From Streptomyces chartreusis (GTDB lineage Bacteria > Actinomycetota > Actinomycetes > Streptomycetales > Streptomycetaceae), in contig NZ_CP023689.1 in NCBI RefSeq assembly GCF_008704715.1, positions 1,736,001-1,800,000 on the forward strand: a DNA stretch of 64,000 nucleotides, read 5' to 3'. The position numbers were made by a program, and so were the translations under genes. A model generated the notes under the pieces. That model ran no database searches. It worked only from the letters and a program-made list of their open reading frames with translations, and was not told the origin of the DNA. This document shows, one piece after another, positions 45,539-52,746 of this stretch; positions within the stretch are counted from its first letter, which is position 1, and every line of letters begins with the position of its first letter.

Positions 45539-45642
45539 TGCATTAAGCAAAGAGGAAGATCGCGCCGCCCTCGACAACCCCGCAACCCCCTTCCGGCCCA
45601 AGCGATTTGACAGTGATCACGAGCCATGACCAACCTGGCCAC

Positions 45643-45671
45643 ATGACACTCATTTTCAACAAGGGTACCCT
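45643..45671 (+). promoter_or_regulatory. Promoter with a Zur-box-like operator
   Basis: ATGACA (45643-45648) and TACCCT (45666-45671) form a promoter with 17-base spacing. Inside it the minus strand reads TGAAAATGAGTGTCA (45644-45658), matching 13 of 15 positions of the actinobacterial Zur palindrome TGAAAATnATTTTCA (consensus recalled). Zinc-Zur binding there would block the promoter of the P-loop ATPase gene at 45693. Confidence 0.5.
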
Positions 45672-45692
45672 AGCCCGGAAGGCGGCCCGCTG

Positions 45693-46658
45693 ATGCGCAT
45701 CGCGTTCGTAGGCAAGGGCGGCAGCGGCAAGACGACCCTGTCGGCACTCCTCACCCGCCACCTCGCCGGCTCCGGCGCGCCGGTGCTGGCCATCGACGGC
45801 GACATCAACCAGCACCTCGCCGAGGCGCTGGGCCACACCGGCACCGCCCTGGACGCCCCGCCCCTCGGCGCCCACGTCCGGGACATCAAGGAGTACCTGC
45901 GCGGCACCAACCCGCGCATCCCCTCCGCCGACGCCATGATCAAGACCACCCCGCCGGGACGCGGCTCCCGCCTGCTGCGTCTCCTCGGCGACGACGAACT
46001 GCACACCCGTCACGTCCGGCGCGTCGGCGATGTGCCGCTGATGGTCACGGGCGAGTTCGACGAGAGCGACCTCGGGGTCGCCTGCTACCACTCCAAGCTC
46101 AGCGGGGTCGAGCTGTACCTCGGCCACCTGGTCGACGGCCCCGGCGAGTACGTGGTCGTCGACATGACCGCGGGCGCGGACGCCTTCGCCTCCGGCCTGT
46201 TCACCCGCTTCGACATGACGTTCCTGGTCGCCGAGCCGACCCGCAAGGGCGTCTCGGTCTACCGCCAGTACCGCGACCACGCCCGCGAGTTCGGCATCCG
46301 CGTCGCGGTCGTCGGCAACAAGGTGACCGACGAGGACGACCTGCTCTTCCTCAAGGAGGAGGTCGGCGACGACCTCCTCACCCACCTCGTCCACTCCTCC
46401 TGGATCCGAGCGGCCGAACAGGGCCGGGAAAAGGGCGAGTTGGAGGCCCACAACGTCCACGCCCTGAACCTGCTGCGCGAGGCGGTGGACGCCTGCGACA
46501 AGGACTGGCCGACGACCCACGGCCACGCCGTCGACTTCCACCTGCGCAACGCCCGCGCCTGGGCGGACGACAGAACGGGCACCGACCTTGCCACCCAGGT
46601 GGACCCGGACTTCGTACCGGGCCCGCCGGCACTCGGCTCTCACGCGGACGCGCGCTGA
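45693..46658 (+). CDS. P-loop ATPase of the CooC/MinD/ParA class
   Basis: A 321-residue nucleotide-binding protein. The deviant Walker A GKGGSGKTT is at residues 8-16 and VLAIDGDINQHLAEALG follows. The switch/Walker B region reads YVVVDMTAGADAFASGLFTRFDMTFLVAEPTRKGVSVY. CooC-type ATPases insert metals into enzymes, while other members place or move protein complexes. The promoter carries a Zur-like box, so a metal-supply role is attractive but unproven. A GGAAGG site precedes the ATG. The sequence has no membrane segment or signal peptide. It is divergent from the GNAT-transporter operon. Confidence 0.75.
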   Translation: MRIAFVGKGGSGKTTLSALLTRHLAGSGAPVLAIDGDINQHLAEALGHTGTALDAPPLGAHVRDIKEYLRGTNPRIPSADAMIKTTPPGRGSRLLRLLGDDELHTRHVRRVGDVPLMVTGEFDESDLGVACYHSKLSGVELYLGHLVDGPGEYVVVDMTAGADAFASGLFTRFDMTFLVAEPTRKGVSVYRQYRDHAREFGIRVAVVGNKVTDEDDLLFLKEEVGDDLLTHLVHSSWIRAAEQGREKGELEAHNVHALNLLREAVDACDKDWPTTHGHAVDFHLRNARAWADDRTGTDLATQVDPDFVPGPPALGSHADAR

Positions 46659-46767
46659 CCGCGGCCCCTGCGGCCGCATGCGCATGACACGCAATCAGGT
46701 ATCATCCCTGGTCAGCAGGTGTGGGCCGTCACAGGAGTTCGGCCGTTCGGATCCGAGGGCGGGGAAC

Positions 46768-47187
46768 ATGACAGGTGCGGGCTCGGACGGCTACAGGATC
46801 CACGCGAGCGGTATGGACGGCGAAGCCGGAAAGCTCGACCGGGCGGGCGACGACGTCGGCGCCATACGCAAGGCCGTGGAAGACCACATGTGCTACGCAC
46901 CGGACGCTCTCGGCGGGTCGGATTCCGGCCCCGCGTACGACAACTTCGCCGCCGCCTGGCAGGCCGAGGCGAAAACGCTGGAAGCCGCGCTGCACGAACT
47001 CGCGGACAAGGTCGGCATCTCCCGGCGTAGCTACGAGAGCGCCGACAACGACACCATCGTCGCGCTGCACTCCGCGAGCGCGGACGGTGGCCTGACGACC
47101 GTCCCCGCACCCGCTGCTGCGCACCCGGGGATGGTCACGGGCGCCACCCCGGGGGAGCCTCCGCCGAGCCTCGCCGACTTCGGCTGA
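46768..47187 (+). CDS. Small WXG100-like (ESX-type) protein
   Basis: A 139-residue alpha-helical protein. The first 100 residues form two helices (MDGEAGKLDRAGDDVGAIRKAVEDHM and YDNFAAAWQAEAKTLEAALHELADKVGISRRSYESAD) separated by a short turn. The Trp of AAAWQAEA lies before the second helix in the manner of type VII secretion substrates, though the exact Trp-x-Gly triplet is missing. The C-terminal 35 residues are Pro/Ala-rich. The ATG at 46768 follows GGGCGGGGA. It precedes a larger WXG-type protein and a cysteine peptidase, forming a probable secretion-substrate locus. No type VII machinery genes are in this window. Confidence 0.65.
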   Translation: MTGAGSDGYRIHASGMDGEAGKLDRAGDDVGAIRKAVEDHMCYAPDALGGSDSGPAYDNFAAAWQAEAKTLEAALHELADKVGISRRSYESADNDTIVALHSASADGGLTTVPAPAAAHPGMVTGATPGEPPPSLADFG

Positions 47188-47310
47188 CGGGCCGGCGCCC
47201 GCGGCGCAGTTCGAGATACCGGCGGCCGCGCGCACCCGGCCGACGTGTGCGCTTCCACCTGACACCTCTGACACCTCACACCTGAGCTAGGACGGCGGGG
47301 CTCTCATCAC

Positions 47311-48171
47311 ATGGCCGACGCAGGCGAATCCACCACCGACCGCAAGCAGAACATCGACCGTTACATAGGAGACCTCGCGGCCGCCGACAGCAAGAACGCG
47401 GTTCTGGAGGCCATCGGCAACCTCCTCGGTGTCCCCGCCCCGGTCGGTTCCCCGAGCACCCTGGACGCCATCGCCCAGCGCTACAAAAGCCAGGCCGACG
47501 AAGCCGCGGACGTACAGCACCGGGTTGAGAACGTCGCCGCGTCAGGGGTTCCGTCGGTGTGGGTGGGCAGCACCGGCGCCAAGGCGGCCGAAGTGGTGGC
47601 GGCCGCCGGCCGTTCCGCCGAGCAGATGTCCGAGGCGTTCCGCAAGGCGTCCAAGGCTCTCTACGACCTCTCCGACGCACTCACTTCCGCCCAGTCCAAG
47701 GACGGCGACGGCCGCGAACAGTTGCGCAGTGCTCGCACGATGCTCGGCGGCGGCGACGGCTTCTTCGACGACATGGTCGAGACGGACGACGAGGAATCCG
47801 ACCGCAAGCGGGCCCAGGAGACAGCGGGAACGGGGGCCGACTTCCTCTACTACGCCGCGCAGGAAGCGGACGACGCGGCGCGGACGGCTGCGCGGGAGCT
47901 GAACAAGTACGCGGCCGAGGCCCGTGCCGGTCAGATGCACACCGACAACATCTCCGCCGCCGACCGCCTCGTCCTCGCCGACGTCGGCGTGTTCGGGGGC
48001 CCGCAGGAACAGAACGAACTCCTCACTGCCGGCGACCTCGAACGTTCCGGCCGTTTCATGGAGAAGATGAACCCGCAGGACGAGGCCCGCTTCGAGCGGA
48101 TGCTCGCCGATGCCAAGACGCCGCAGGAGCGGGCGTATCTGGTCAAGGCGCTGGCCGCGGGCATGACGTGA
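47311..48171 (+). CDS. WXG/ESX-type N-terminal module of a putative secreted peptidase effector
   Basis: A 286-residue, mostly helical protein. Residues about 45-130 (YKSQADEAADVQHRVENVAASG, VWVGSTGAKAAEVVAAAGRSAEQMSEAFRKASKALYDLSDAL) resemble WXG100/LXG-type helical hairpins, with VWVGSTG near the usual Trp-x-Gly turn. Residues about 200-286 contain the SAADRLVLADVG and PQERAYLVKALAAG segments commonly found just before toxin domains in actinobacterial polymorphic effectors. In such effectors the sequence normally continues without a break into text like that of the next gene. Here a stop at 48169-48171 intervenes and the peptidase continues in another frame, so this may be a split gene. Confidence 0.65.
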   Translation: MADAGESTTDRKQNIDRYIGDLAAADSKNAVLEAIGNLLGVPAPVGSPSTLDAIAQRYKSQADEAADVQHRVENVAASGVPSVWVGSTGAKAAEVVAAAGRSAEQMSEAFRKASKALYDLSDALTSAQSKDGDGREQLRSARTMLGGGDGFFDDMVETDDEESDRKRAQETAGTGADFLYYAAQEADDAARTAARELNKYAAEARAGQMHTDNISAADRLVLADVGVFGGPQEQNELLTAGDLERSGRFMEKMNPQDEARFERMLADAKTPQERAYLVKALAAGMT

Positions 48172-48908
48172 ACCAGGTCGGCCAGTTCCAGGACAAGATC
48201 CACGGCAAGGACCCGCACTGGCTTCAGCAGCACCTCAGCCCGGTCGTCACAGCCGGCGACAGCAAGGCGGACGAGGGGCGCAATGCCGACGGGTCGAACA
48301 AGAACACCGACTACCAGTGGTTCGGCGACGAGAAGTGGTCCCAGGAGGGCAACACCTGTGTGCCGTCGAGCACCGTGACCGCCCGCGCGATGGTCGATCC
48401 CGTCTACGCGCTGGAGTTGACCGGCGGGCCGTCCGGGCAGGAGAACGACCCCGACGCCTTCCGCGACCGTCTCCACGACGAACAGCTGCGCCTGCACGAG
48501 GAAGGCGACGGCGACTACACCCACTGGTGGTCCGACGCTCCGGATGGAATGGACAGCGACGGGCAGAACGAGATCGCCAACGCCGAGATCAGCCCGCACA
48601 CCGGCAGCGAGTACGAGTACCAGCAGGTTCGCGGTGCGGACGAACGCCGTGACGTGCTGCCGGACATCGAGAAGTCCGTTGCCGAGGGCAGACCCGTCCC
48701 CATCGAAGTGGAGGGGTACGACAAGGACGGCCGGCACGGGCACCAGATGATGGTGATCGGTCAGGAGGGCGACATGCTGCAGATCTACAACCCGTGGGGC
48801 CAGACGACCTGGGTCAGCGAGGACGACTTCGTCAACGGCCGCATGGACAAGGCCTCCGACTCCCGCATGCCCGACGCGTACGCCGTCCATCTGCCCGCCG
48901 ACCGATAA
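48168..48908 (+). CDS. Papain/C39-like cysteine peptidase module
   Basis: A 246-residue protein starting with a GTG that overlaps the upstream stop (GTGA). The catalytic set is Gln59 and Cys64 in KWSQEGNTCVPSSTVTARAM, His192 in RHGHQMMVIGQ and Asn208 in IYNPWG, the pattern of C39-like and papain-like bacterial peptidases. It has no signal peptide, so export would depend on fusion to, or pairing with, the WXG-type partner. Adding one G at the junction would fuse it in frame with the previous gene. A chagasin-like lipoprotein gene follows 9 bases later, fitting a peptidase toxin with its inhibitor. Its target is unknown. Confidence 0.72.
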   Translation: MNQVGQFQDKIHGKDPHWLQQHLSPVVTAGDSKADEGRNADGSNKNTDYQWFGDEKWSQEGNTCVPSSTVTARAMVDPVYALELTGGPSGQENDPDAFRDRLHDEQLRLHEEGDGDYTHWWSDAPDGMDSDGQNEIANAEISPHTGSEYEYQQVRGADERRDVLPDIEKSVAEGRPVPIEVEGYDKDGRHGHQMMVIGQEGDMLQIYNPWGQTTWVSEDDFVNGRMDKASDSRMPDAYAVHLPADR

Positions 48909-48917
48909 GTGAGCGTC

Positions 48918-49391
48918 ATGACCAGCGTCCTGCGCCGACTCGCCCTTCCAGCCCTGCTGACGACCATGCTCGCGGGCTGCGGCCTCACCGGGCCGGACAC
49001 CTACGAGCTGGGTGAGACGCAGATACAGGTGGACGAGGGGGAGGAGTTCACGCTGTCCGTTCCGGTCGACACCGCGATGGGCGAGTGGTGGTACCTGACC
49101 TCGCCGGAGCCCGACACCGACATCGTCCGGAACACGGACAAGCGGGAGGAGATCGAGGCCGACGACGACGCCATCGGCAGCGGGAGCGGAACGGACTCCT
49201 TCGACTTCAAGGCTGTCGGTCCCGGCACGACGAAGATCCGGCTCATCCAGTGCCCGCACGGTGCTTGCGCCGGCGGCGGCGATGCCGGCGGTCCCGTCAC
49301 CGCGTCCCCCGTCCCGAGCGGCAGCCCCACCCCCGACAAGAAGTACCGAGCCACCATCCACACCTACACCGTCACCGTGAGCAAGCCATGA
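48918..49391 (+). CDS. Chagasin-like (I42) lipoprotein, candidate immunity protein
   Basis: A 157-residue lipoprotein. The signal peptide MTSVLRRLALPALLTTMLAGC has a lipobox with Cys21. The mature part resembles chagasin-type inhibitors of papain-like peptidases: VPVDTAMGEWWYL (compare Asn-Pro-Thr-Thr-Gly-x-x-Trp), then SGSGTDSFDFKAVGPGTTKIRLIQCPHG (compare Gly-x-Gly-Gly...Phe-x-Phe-x-Ala...Pro-Gly) and a final YTVTVS strand. The Arg-Pro-Trp loop is not conserved; an inserted Gly/Ala/Pro-rich stretch occupies its place. Translated next to a cysteine peptidase, it probably protects the producer's cell surface. A GTG at 48909 is an alternative start. Confidence 0.68.
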   Translation: MTSVLRRLALPALLTTMLAGCGLTGPDTYELGETQIQVDEGEEFTLSVPVDTAMGEWWYLTSPEPDTDIVRNTDKREEIEADDDAIGSGSGTDSFDFKAVGPGTTKIRLIQCPHGACAGGGDAGGPVTASPVPSGSPTPDKKYRATIHTYTVTVSKP

Positions 49392-49801
49392 CCCCCGCGC
49401 CGCAGACCTCGCCCCCTGGTCGGACCGACGACGAGCTGGCGCGGTCGGACATCCCGGCCATGCTGCGTTACGGCCTCTCCTTCGCCGGACGGCACCGCAC
49501 CGCCCTCTTCGGCGACGGCGCGGTGGGCGCCGCCGTTCTGCTGGACCGGCTCGGCATCCGGCCTCGGGCCGTGGCCTTCCTCGCCCAGGTGGTGCGCAGC
49601 GGGGGTGTCCGGTACGCGGCCGAGCTGCGCGAGCCGGTGCCGGGCGATGAGGCGGTCTCCATGGTCCGTGCGTGGCTGGAGTCCGCGGCCACCGCCGTCG
49701 ACGGGGTAGACGGCGACGAGGACGCGGCCCGCTGGCTGGAGACCGTCGCCGAACTGCTCGGCCTCAGACACGTCCACCGCTCTCGGGTGGCCGGGGAGTG
49801 A
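49388..49801 (+). CDS. Small helical protein of unknown function
   Basis: I do not recognise this 137-residue protein. It has a Pro/Thr-rich start and then a predicted all-helical body (DIPAMLRYGLSFAGRHRTALFGDGAVGAAVLLDRLGI ... ARWLETVAELLGLRHVHRSRVAGE). It has no signal peptide or Cys motif. The ATG at 49388 overlaps the lipoprotein stop (ATGA), so it is translated with the chagasin-like gene. It could be a second immunity component, a chaperone or a regulator of the peptidase locus. Confidence 0.6.
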   Translation: MTPAPQTSPPGRTDDELARSDIPAMLRYGLSFAGRHRTALFGDGAVGAAVLLDRLGIRPRAVAFLAQVVRSGGVRYAAELREPVPGDEAVSMVRAWLESAATAVDGVDGDEDAARWLETVAELLGLRHVHRSRVAGE

Positions 49802-49844
49802 GCCGCGGCCCACAAATTCCGTCGAGTTCGCTCCGGTGGCTGCC

Positions 49845-49850
49845 TACTCT
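49845..49850 (+). promoter_or_regulatory. TACTCT -10 box with leaderless spacing
   Basis: TACTCT ends 6 bases before the ATG at 49857, and no ribosome binding site precedes that ATG. This matches the Streptomyces leaderless arrangement. No good -35 is evident. Confidence 0.45.
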
Positions 49851-49856
49851 GGCCGT

Positions 49857-50186
49857 ATGGCCCACGCGAAGACCTCGTACGTCTGCCTGCCCTGCCGGGC
49901 CTCGTACAAGCAGCCGTACGACAGGGACAGGCAGCGGATCTGCCCCCGTTGCGCGGAGCCGTTGATCCACGTCGGCTCCGCCTTCGCCGCGCCGCCACGC
50001 CGTGACCGCGCGGCCTGGCGGACCCTGTCCGTGCTGCTGCACGCGGGCGTCCGGTTCCACAAGAGTTGCTGCGGCGGGCCCGGTTACCGCCCGCGCACTC
50101 TGCGGGAGGTGCGTGAGCGGATGGCCCACGCGCGCCGCACCGGTGAACCCTGCGCTCGGGCACTCGTCCGTTGCGAGATGCCCTGA
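49857..50186 (+). CDS. Small zinc-ribbon protein
   Basis: A 109-residue protein beginning MAHAKTSYVCLPCRASYKQPYDRDRQRICPRC. The two Cys-x-x-Cys knuckles (Cys-Leu-Pro-Cys and Cys-Pro-Arg-Cys) make a zinc ribbon, and a Phe-His-Lys-Ser-Cys-Cys-Gly-Gly-Pro-Gly segment near residue 72 may bind a second metal or contact nucleic acid. The C-terminus is basic. Streptomyces homologues are sometimes labelled deoxyxylulose-phosphate synthase, but it has none of that enzyme's features. The start lies 6 bases after a -10 box, implying a leaderless message. Function unknown; binding of RNA, DNA or protein is plausible. Confidence 0.7.
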   Translation: MAHAKTSYVCLPCRASYKQPYDRDRQRICPRCAEPLIHVGSAFAAPPRRDRAAWRTLSVLLHAGVRFHKSCCGGPGYRPRTLREVRERMAHARRTGEPCARALVRCEMP

Positions 50187-50222
50187 CGCACTCCCCGGTC
50201 ACGGGCGTTCATCCCGGCTGTC

Positions 50223-50621
50223 TCACAGCCCCGCCCGTGCCAGCAGCACCGGCAGCGCCTCCGGCTTGACTTTCTGTACCGACCGCACCTGGCCCAGGCC
50301 GAGTTCCTCGCGGCTCACCGGCTCCCGGTACAGCGCCTTCGTCGCCTCGGCGATCATGGTCACGGCGACCAGGTAGGGAACGTCGGGGTCCTCGTCGTCC
50401 GCCCGGGGTTCCTCGTCGACCTCGGCCACCGCGGCGACCGCCGACTCCGGCTGGGCGAAGAAGAACCAGAGGCGGTCGCCGGGCTGCATCCGGTAGCGAC
50501 GGCTGAGCCAGAGCTCCAGTTCCGGCTCCTCCTCCGCCACTTGCAGCATCGTCTCCTTGTCGGACGGCTCCCCGTCCAACGAGTCCTTGCGCGGATTGAG
50601 GATGTAGATCCAGTCCGCCAT
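50223..50621 (-). CDS. Small alpha/beta protein, possibly EVE/PUA-like
   Basis: A 132-residue protein starting MADWIYILNPRKDSLDG, with a GAAGGGGA ribosome site. The order of strands and the segment LSRRYRMQPGDRLWFFFAQPESAVAAVAEVDEE (Gly-Asp-Arg-Leu-Trp-Phe-Phe, then a strand of Ala/Val) resemble EVE or other PUA-like domains that bind modified nucleic acids. I cannot confirm the family. It stands alone on its strand, converging on the zinc-ribbon gene (36-base gap) and divergent from the SWIM operon. The 209-base gap to that operon (50622-50830) shows no gene. Confidence 0.55.
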   Translation of the reverse strand: MADWIYILNPRKDSLDGEPSDKETMLQVAEEEPELELWLSRRYRMQPGDRLWFFFAQPESAVAAVAEVDEEPRADDEDPDVPYLVAVTMIAEATKALYREPVSREELGLGQVRSVQKVKPEALPVLLARAGL

Positions 50622-50830
50622 GGGATCCCCTTCGGTCAGGGCCCTGGGCCCGCGGCAAGGCGCATGGTGCGGTGCCTCATCGTGCCAGGCCACGATCTCC
50701 AGGCATACACATTTTTCTGGGACCCGTCGGTCGGTCCGTGGCCGCCGTCCCGTGTCGGGGGCGTTGTCAGTGGGTGCCGATAGCTTGATCCCGTTGCGCC
50801 GCTCTGGCGTTGACGTCCCCTTTCGCATGC

Positions 50831-51352
50831 ATGGGAGATGGTGCGTTGTCGGTGTGGGAGAAGTCGAGTACGGCGCGGGTCGTGCCGTCCGCGCGCCCGA
50901 GGAAGCTCGCGAAGGTGCCCTTCGTGGAGCTGGCCGACGGGCGGTTGCAGGGTGTGGTGTCCAGTGGGTCGGACATCGGACGGGTGTATGTGTCGTCGGT
51001 CGAGGCCGCGACGTACGCGTTCGCGTGCAGCACCAACAACAACCGCCCCTGCGGCGGGGCGCGCGGATGGTTCTGCAACCACATACGTGCGCTGATCAGT
51101 GAGGCGGTGCTTCAGTACGGCGTCGAGCGCGTGGGCCGGTATCTGAAGGTCGAGGTCGCCGGTGGCGCGTCCGCCGATGCGGGCTCCCTCACCGATGCGA
51201 TGACCGCGGTTCAGCCGGGGCAGGGGGACAGTTCGGCCGCGGCTCAGGTGTTCAGCCGGTTCCTGCGGCATCTGGCCTATCTCGAACTCGCTCCGAGTAC
51301 CGCTCCGTTGCCCGAGATGCAGTGGTTCCCCACGACGGGGGCGGTGGCCTGA
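50831..51352 (+). CDS. SWIM zinc-finger protein, first gene of the MoxR/VWA operon
   Basis: A roughly 173-residue protein. The central part carries a SWIM-like zinc motif, Cys-x7-Cys then Cys-x-His, in AFACSTNNNRPCGG and WFCNHIRALI, preceded by VYVSSVEAATYAF strands. The motif resembles the Cys-x-Cys-xn-Cys-x-His class that binds DNA or proteins. The C-terminal helix (QVFSRFLRHLAYLELAP) may mediate contacts. The start is uncertain: ATG 50831 is listed; TTG 50846 with GGGAGATGG upstream is also plausible. Its stop overlaps the next ATG by one base (TGATG). SWIM genes in such operons are thought to deliver the complex to targets (inference). Confidence 0.72.
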   Translation: MGDGALSVWEKSSTARVVPSARPRKLAKVPFVELADGRLQGVVSSGSDIGRVYVSSVEAATYAFACSTNNNRPCGGARGWFCNHIRALISEAVLQYGVERVGRYLKVEVAGGASADAGSLTDAMTAVQPGQGDSSAAAQVFSRFLRHLAYLELAPSTAPLPEMQWFPTTGAVA

Positions 51353-52746
51353 TGCGTGCCGATCTGCTGACCGACGCCGTCGACGGGCTCGACGAGGCCC
51401 TTGCCGCCGTGGACGGTTTCGACGAAGTGCTGGTCGCCGGTCTACTGCGTCCGCAGCCCGCCCAGGCCCACGGGCTGGCCGCACTCGCCGAGGCCGTCTC
51501 GGGCTCGCCGCTGGCGGCGCGGGTCGCCGAGGCCGCCGAGAAGACCGCTGCGGGGGCCGCCGGCGAGGATCACTTCGTCGCGCTCGCCGCCGCCCGCACC
51601 GCCCTGCTCGGCTCCGTGCACGATGCGCTCGTCCTGCGCGTCGAGGAGGCGGTCGGGCGGCCTCGGGACGAACAGCGCGCCGCTGTGGCCGGTGATGCGA
51701 AGGACGCGGTCAATCTGCTGACCGCGGCGCGCAGTTGGCTGTGCGACGTCGCCCGGGCCGGATGGCAGGGCATCGACCATGAACTCGTCGGCGGGGCGGT
51801 GCCCGTCGTGTCCGCGATGCTGCCCGACGCCGCCCTGCGCCGCCTGGCCACGCTGCTGGACGGTTTCGCCGCCGAGCTGGCCGCGTCCTGCCCCGGAGCG
51901 ACCCTGGAGCGTGTCCCGGTGCGGCGCTGGGCCGACCTGTGGTCGCGCGCCATGCTGCTGACGGTGCCCGGAGCTGGGGCCTCCGCTCCCGGCGTCACCG
52001 AGGCGACGGGCCGTCTGCTGCCGCTCGGTGTCGACGTGCAGGAGCACGCCACCGCCGTACAGGCACAGGTTCATGCCGTGTTCGAACCGGCGGACGGCGG
52101 CACACCGCGGCTGGTGCGGGCCTCGGTGTCCGCGCCCAAGCCGGACACTGTCGTCGGTGCCGGGCTGTGGCAGCTGTTGCGGCCGCGCATGTCCCTGCTG
52201 GCCGCGGTGAGCGAGGGGCGGGCGATGGAGCTCGACGCGATGCCCGTCACCGGTGAGGGCGACCTGATCTGGGACGACGCCCGGGCCCGGACGGGTGAGC
52301 CCGCCGAGGTGTTCGCCACCGCGCGGGTGGCGCTGCCCACCGCTGCCGCCTTCCCGACAGCGCCGCTCGACCGGCATCCGGCGCGTATCGCCGTGCCCGT
52401 CCTGCTGGAGGGGTATGCCGTGGAGGAGGGCGAGGACGGGGTGGCGTTCCAGGTCGCGGGGCAGCGTCTCGCCGTCGACACCGACCGGGTTCCGGCCGCA
52501 GGTCCGCTCACCCCCGAGGTGGTCGCCTCGTCCGCCGCGTGTGTCGGGCTGCTCCGCTGGGACGCCGGGGAGTTCCTTCTCCAGCCGCTCGCCGTCGAGC
52601 GGACCGTGCGGAAGAAGTCCGTCGCGGTGCATGCCGGGGCCTGGGCCGGAGGTACGACCGACAAGGCCGGTGTACGGGCCGAGAAGGCCGCCACCGACGC
52701 CGTCAACGTGCTGCGCGAGCGGGCGGGGAGGCTGCTGCGGAAATGA
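51352..52746 (+). CDS. Conserved partner protein of the MoxR/VWA operon, unknown
   Basis: A 464-residue protein without a domain I can name. The first 200 residues are helical and alanine-rich (GDAKDAVNLLTAARSWLCDVARAGWQGIDHELVGGAVPVV). The rest alternates helices and strands (QLLRPRMSLLAAVSEGRAMELDAMPVTGEGDLIWDDARA ... VFATARVALPTAAAFPTAPLDRHPARIAVPVLLEGYAVEEGEDGV). No signal peptide or membrane segment is visible, so it is cytoplasmic. It starts in TGATG with the SWIM gene and ends in ATGA with the VWA gene, so its product is made with theirs in step. Probably a substrate-binding or adaptor subunit. Confidence 0.6.
   Translation: MRADLLTDAVDGLDEALAAVDGFDEVLVAGLLRPQPAQAHGLAALAEAVSGSPLAARVAEAAEKTAAGAAGEDHFVALAAARTALLGSVHDALVLRVEEAVGRPRDEQRAAVAGDAKDAVNLLTAARSWLCDVARAGWQGIDHELVGGAVPVVSAMLPDAALRRLATLLDGFAAELAASCPGATLERVPVRRWADLWSRAMLLTVPGAGASAPGVTEATGRLLPLGVDVQEHATAVQAQVHAVFEPADGGTPRLVRASVSAPKPDTVVGAGLWQLLRPRMSLLAAVSEGRAMELDAMPVTGEGDLIWDDARARTGEPAEVFATARVALPTAAAFPTAPLDRHPARIAVPVLLEGYAVEEGEDGVAFQVAGQRLAVDTDRVPAAGPLTPEVVASSAACVGLLRWDAGEFLLQPLAVERTVRKKSVAVHAGAWAGGTTDKAGVRAEKAATDAVNVLRERAGRLLRK

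Noticed and set aside
47260..47277. Tandem 9-mer TGACACCTC as a -35 pair for the WXG-type gene
   Set aside because: The repeat is exact but short, and its spacing to any -10-like sequence (TAGGAC) is 14 or 23 bases, which does not fit a standard promoter.
49857..50186. Deoxyxylulose-5-phosphate synthase
   Set aside because: This common label does not fit a 109-residue zinc-ribbon protein without thiamine-binding motifs.
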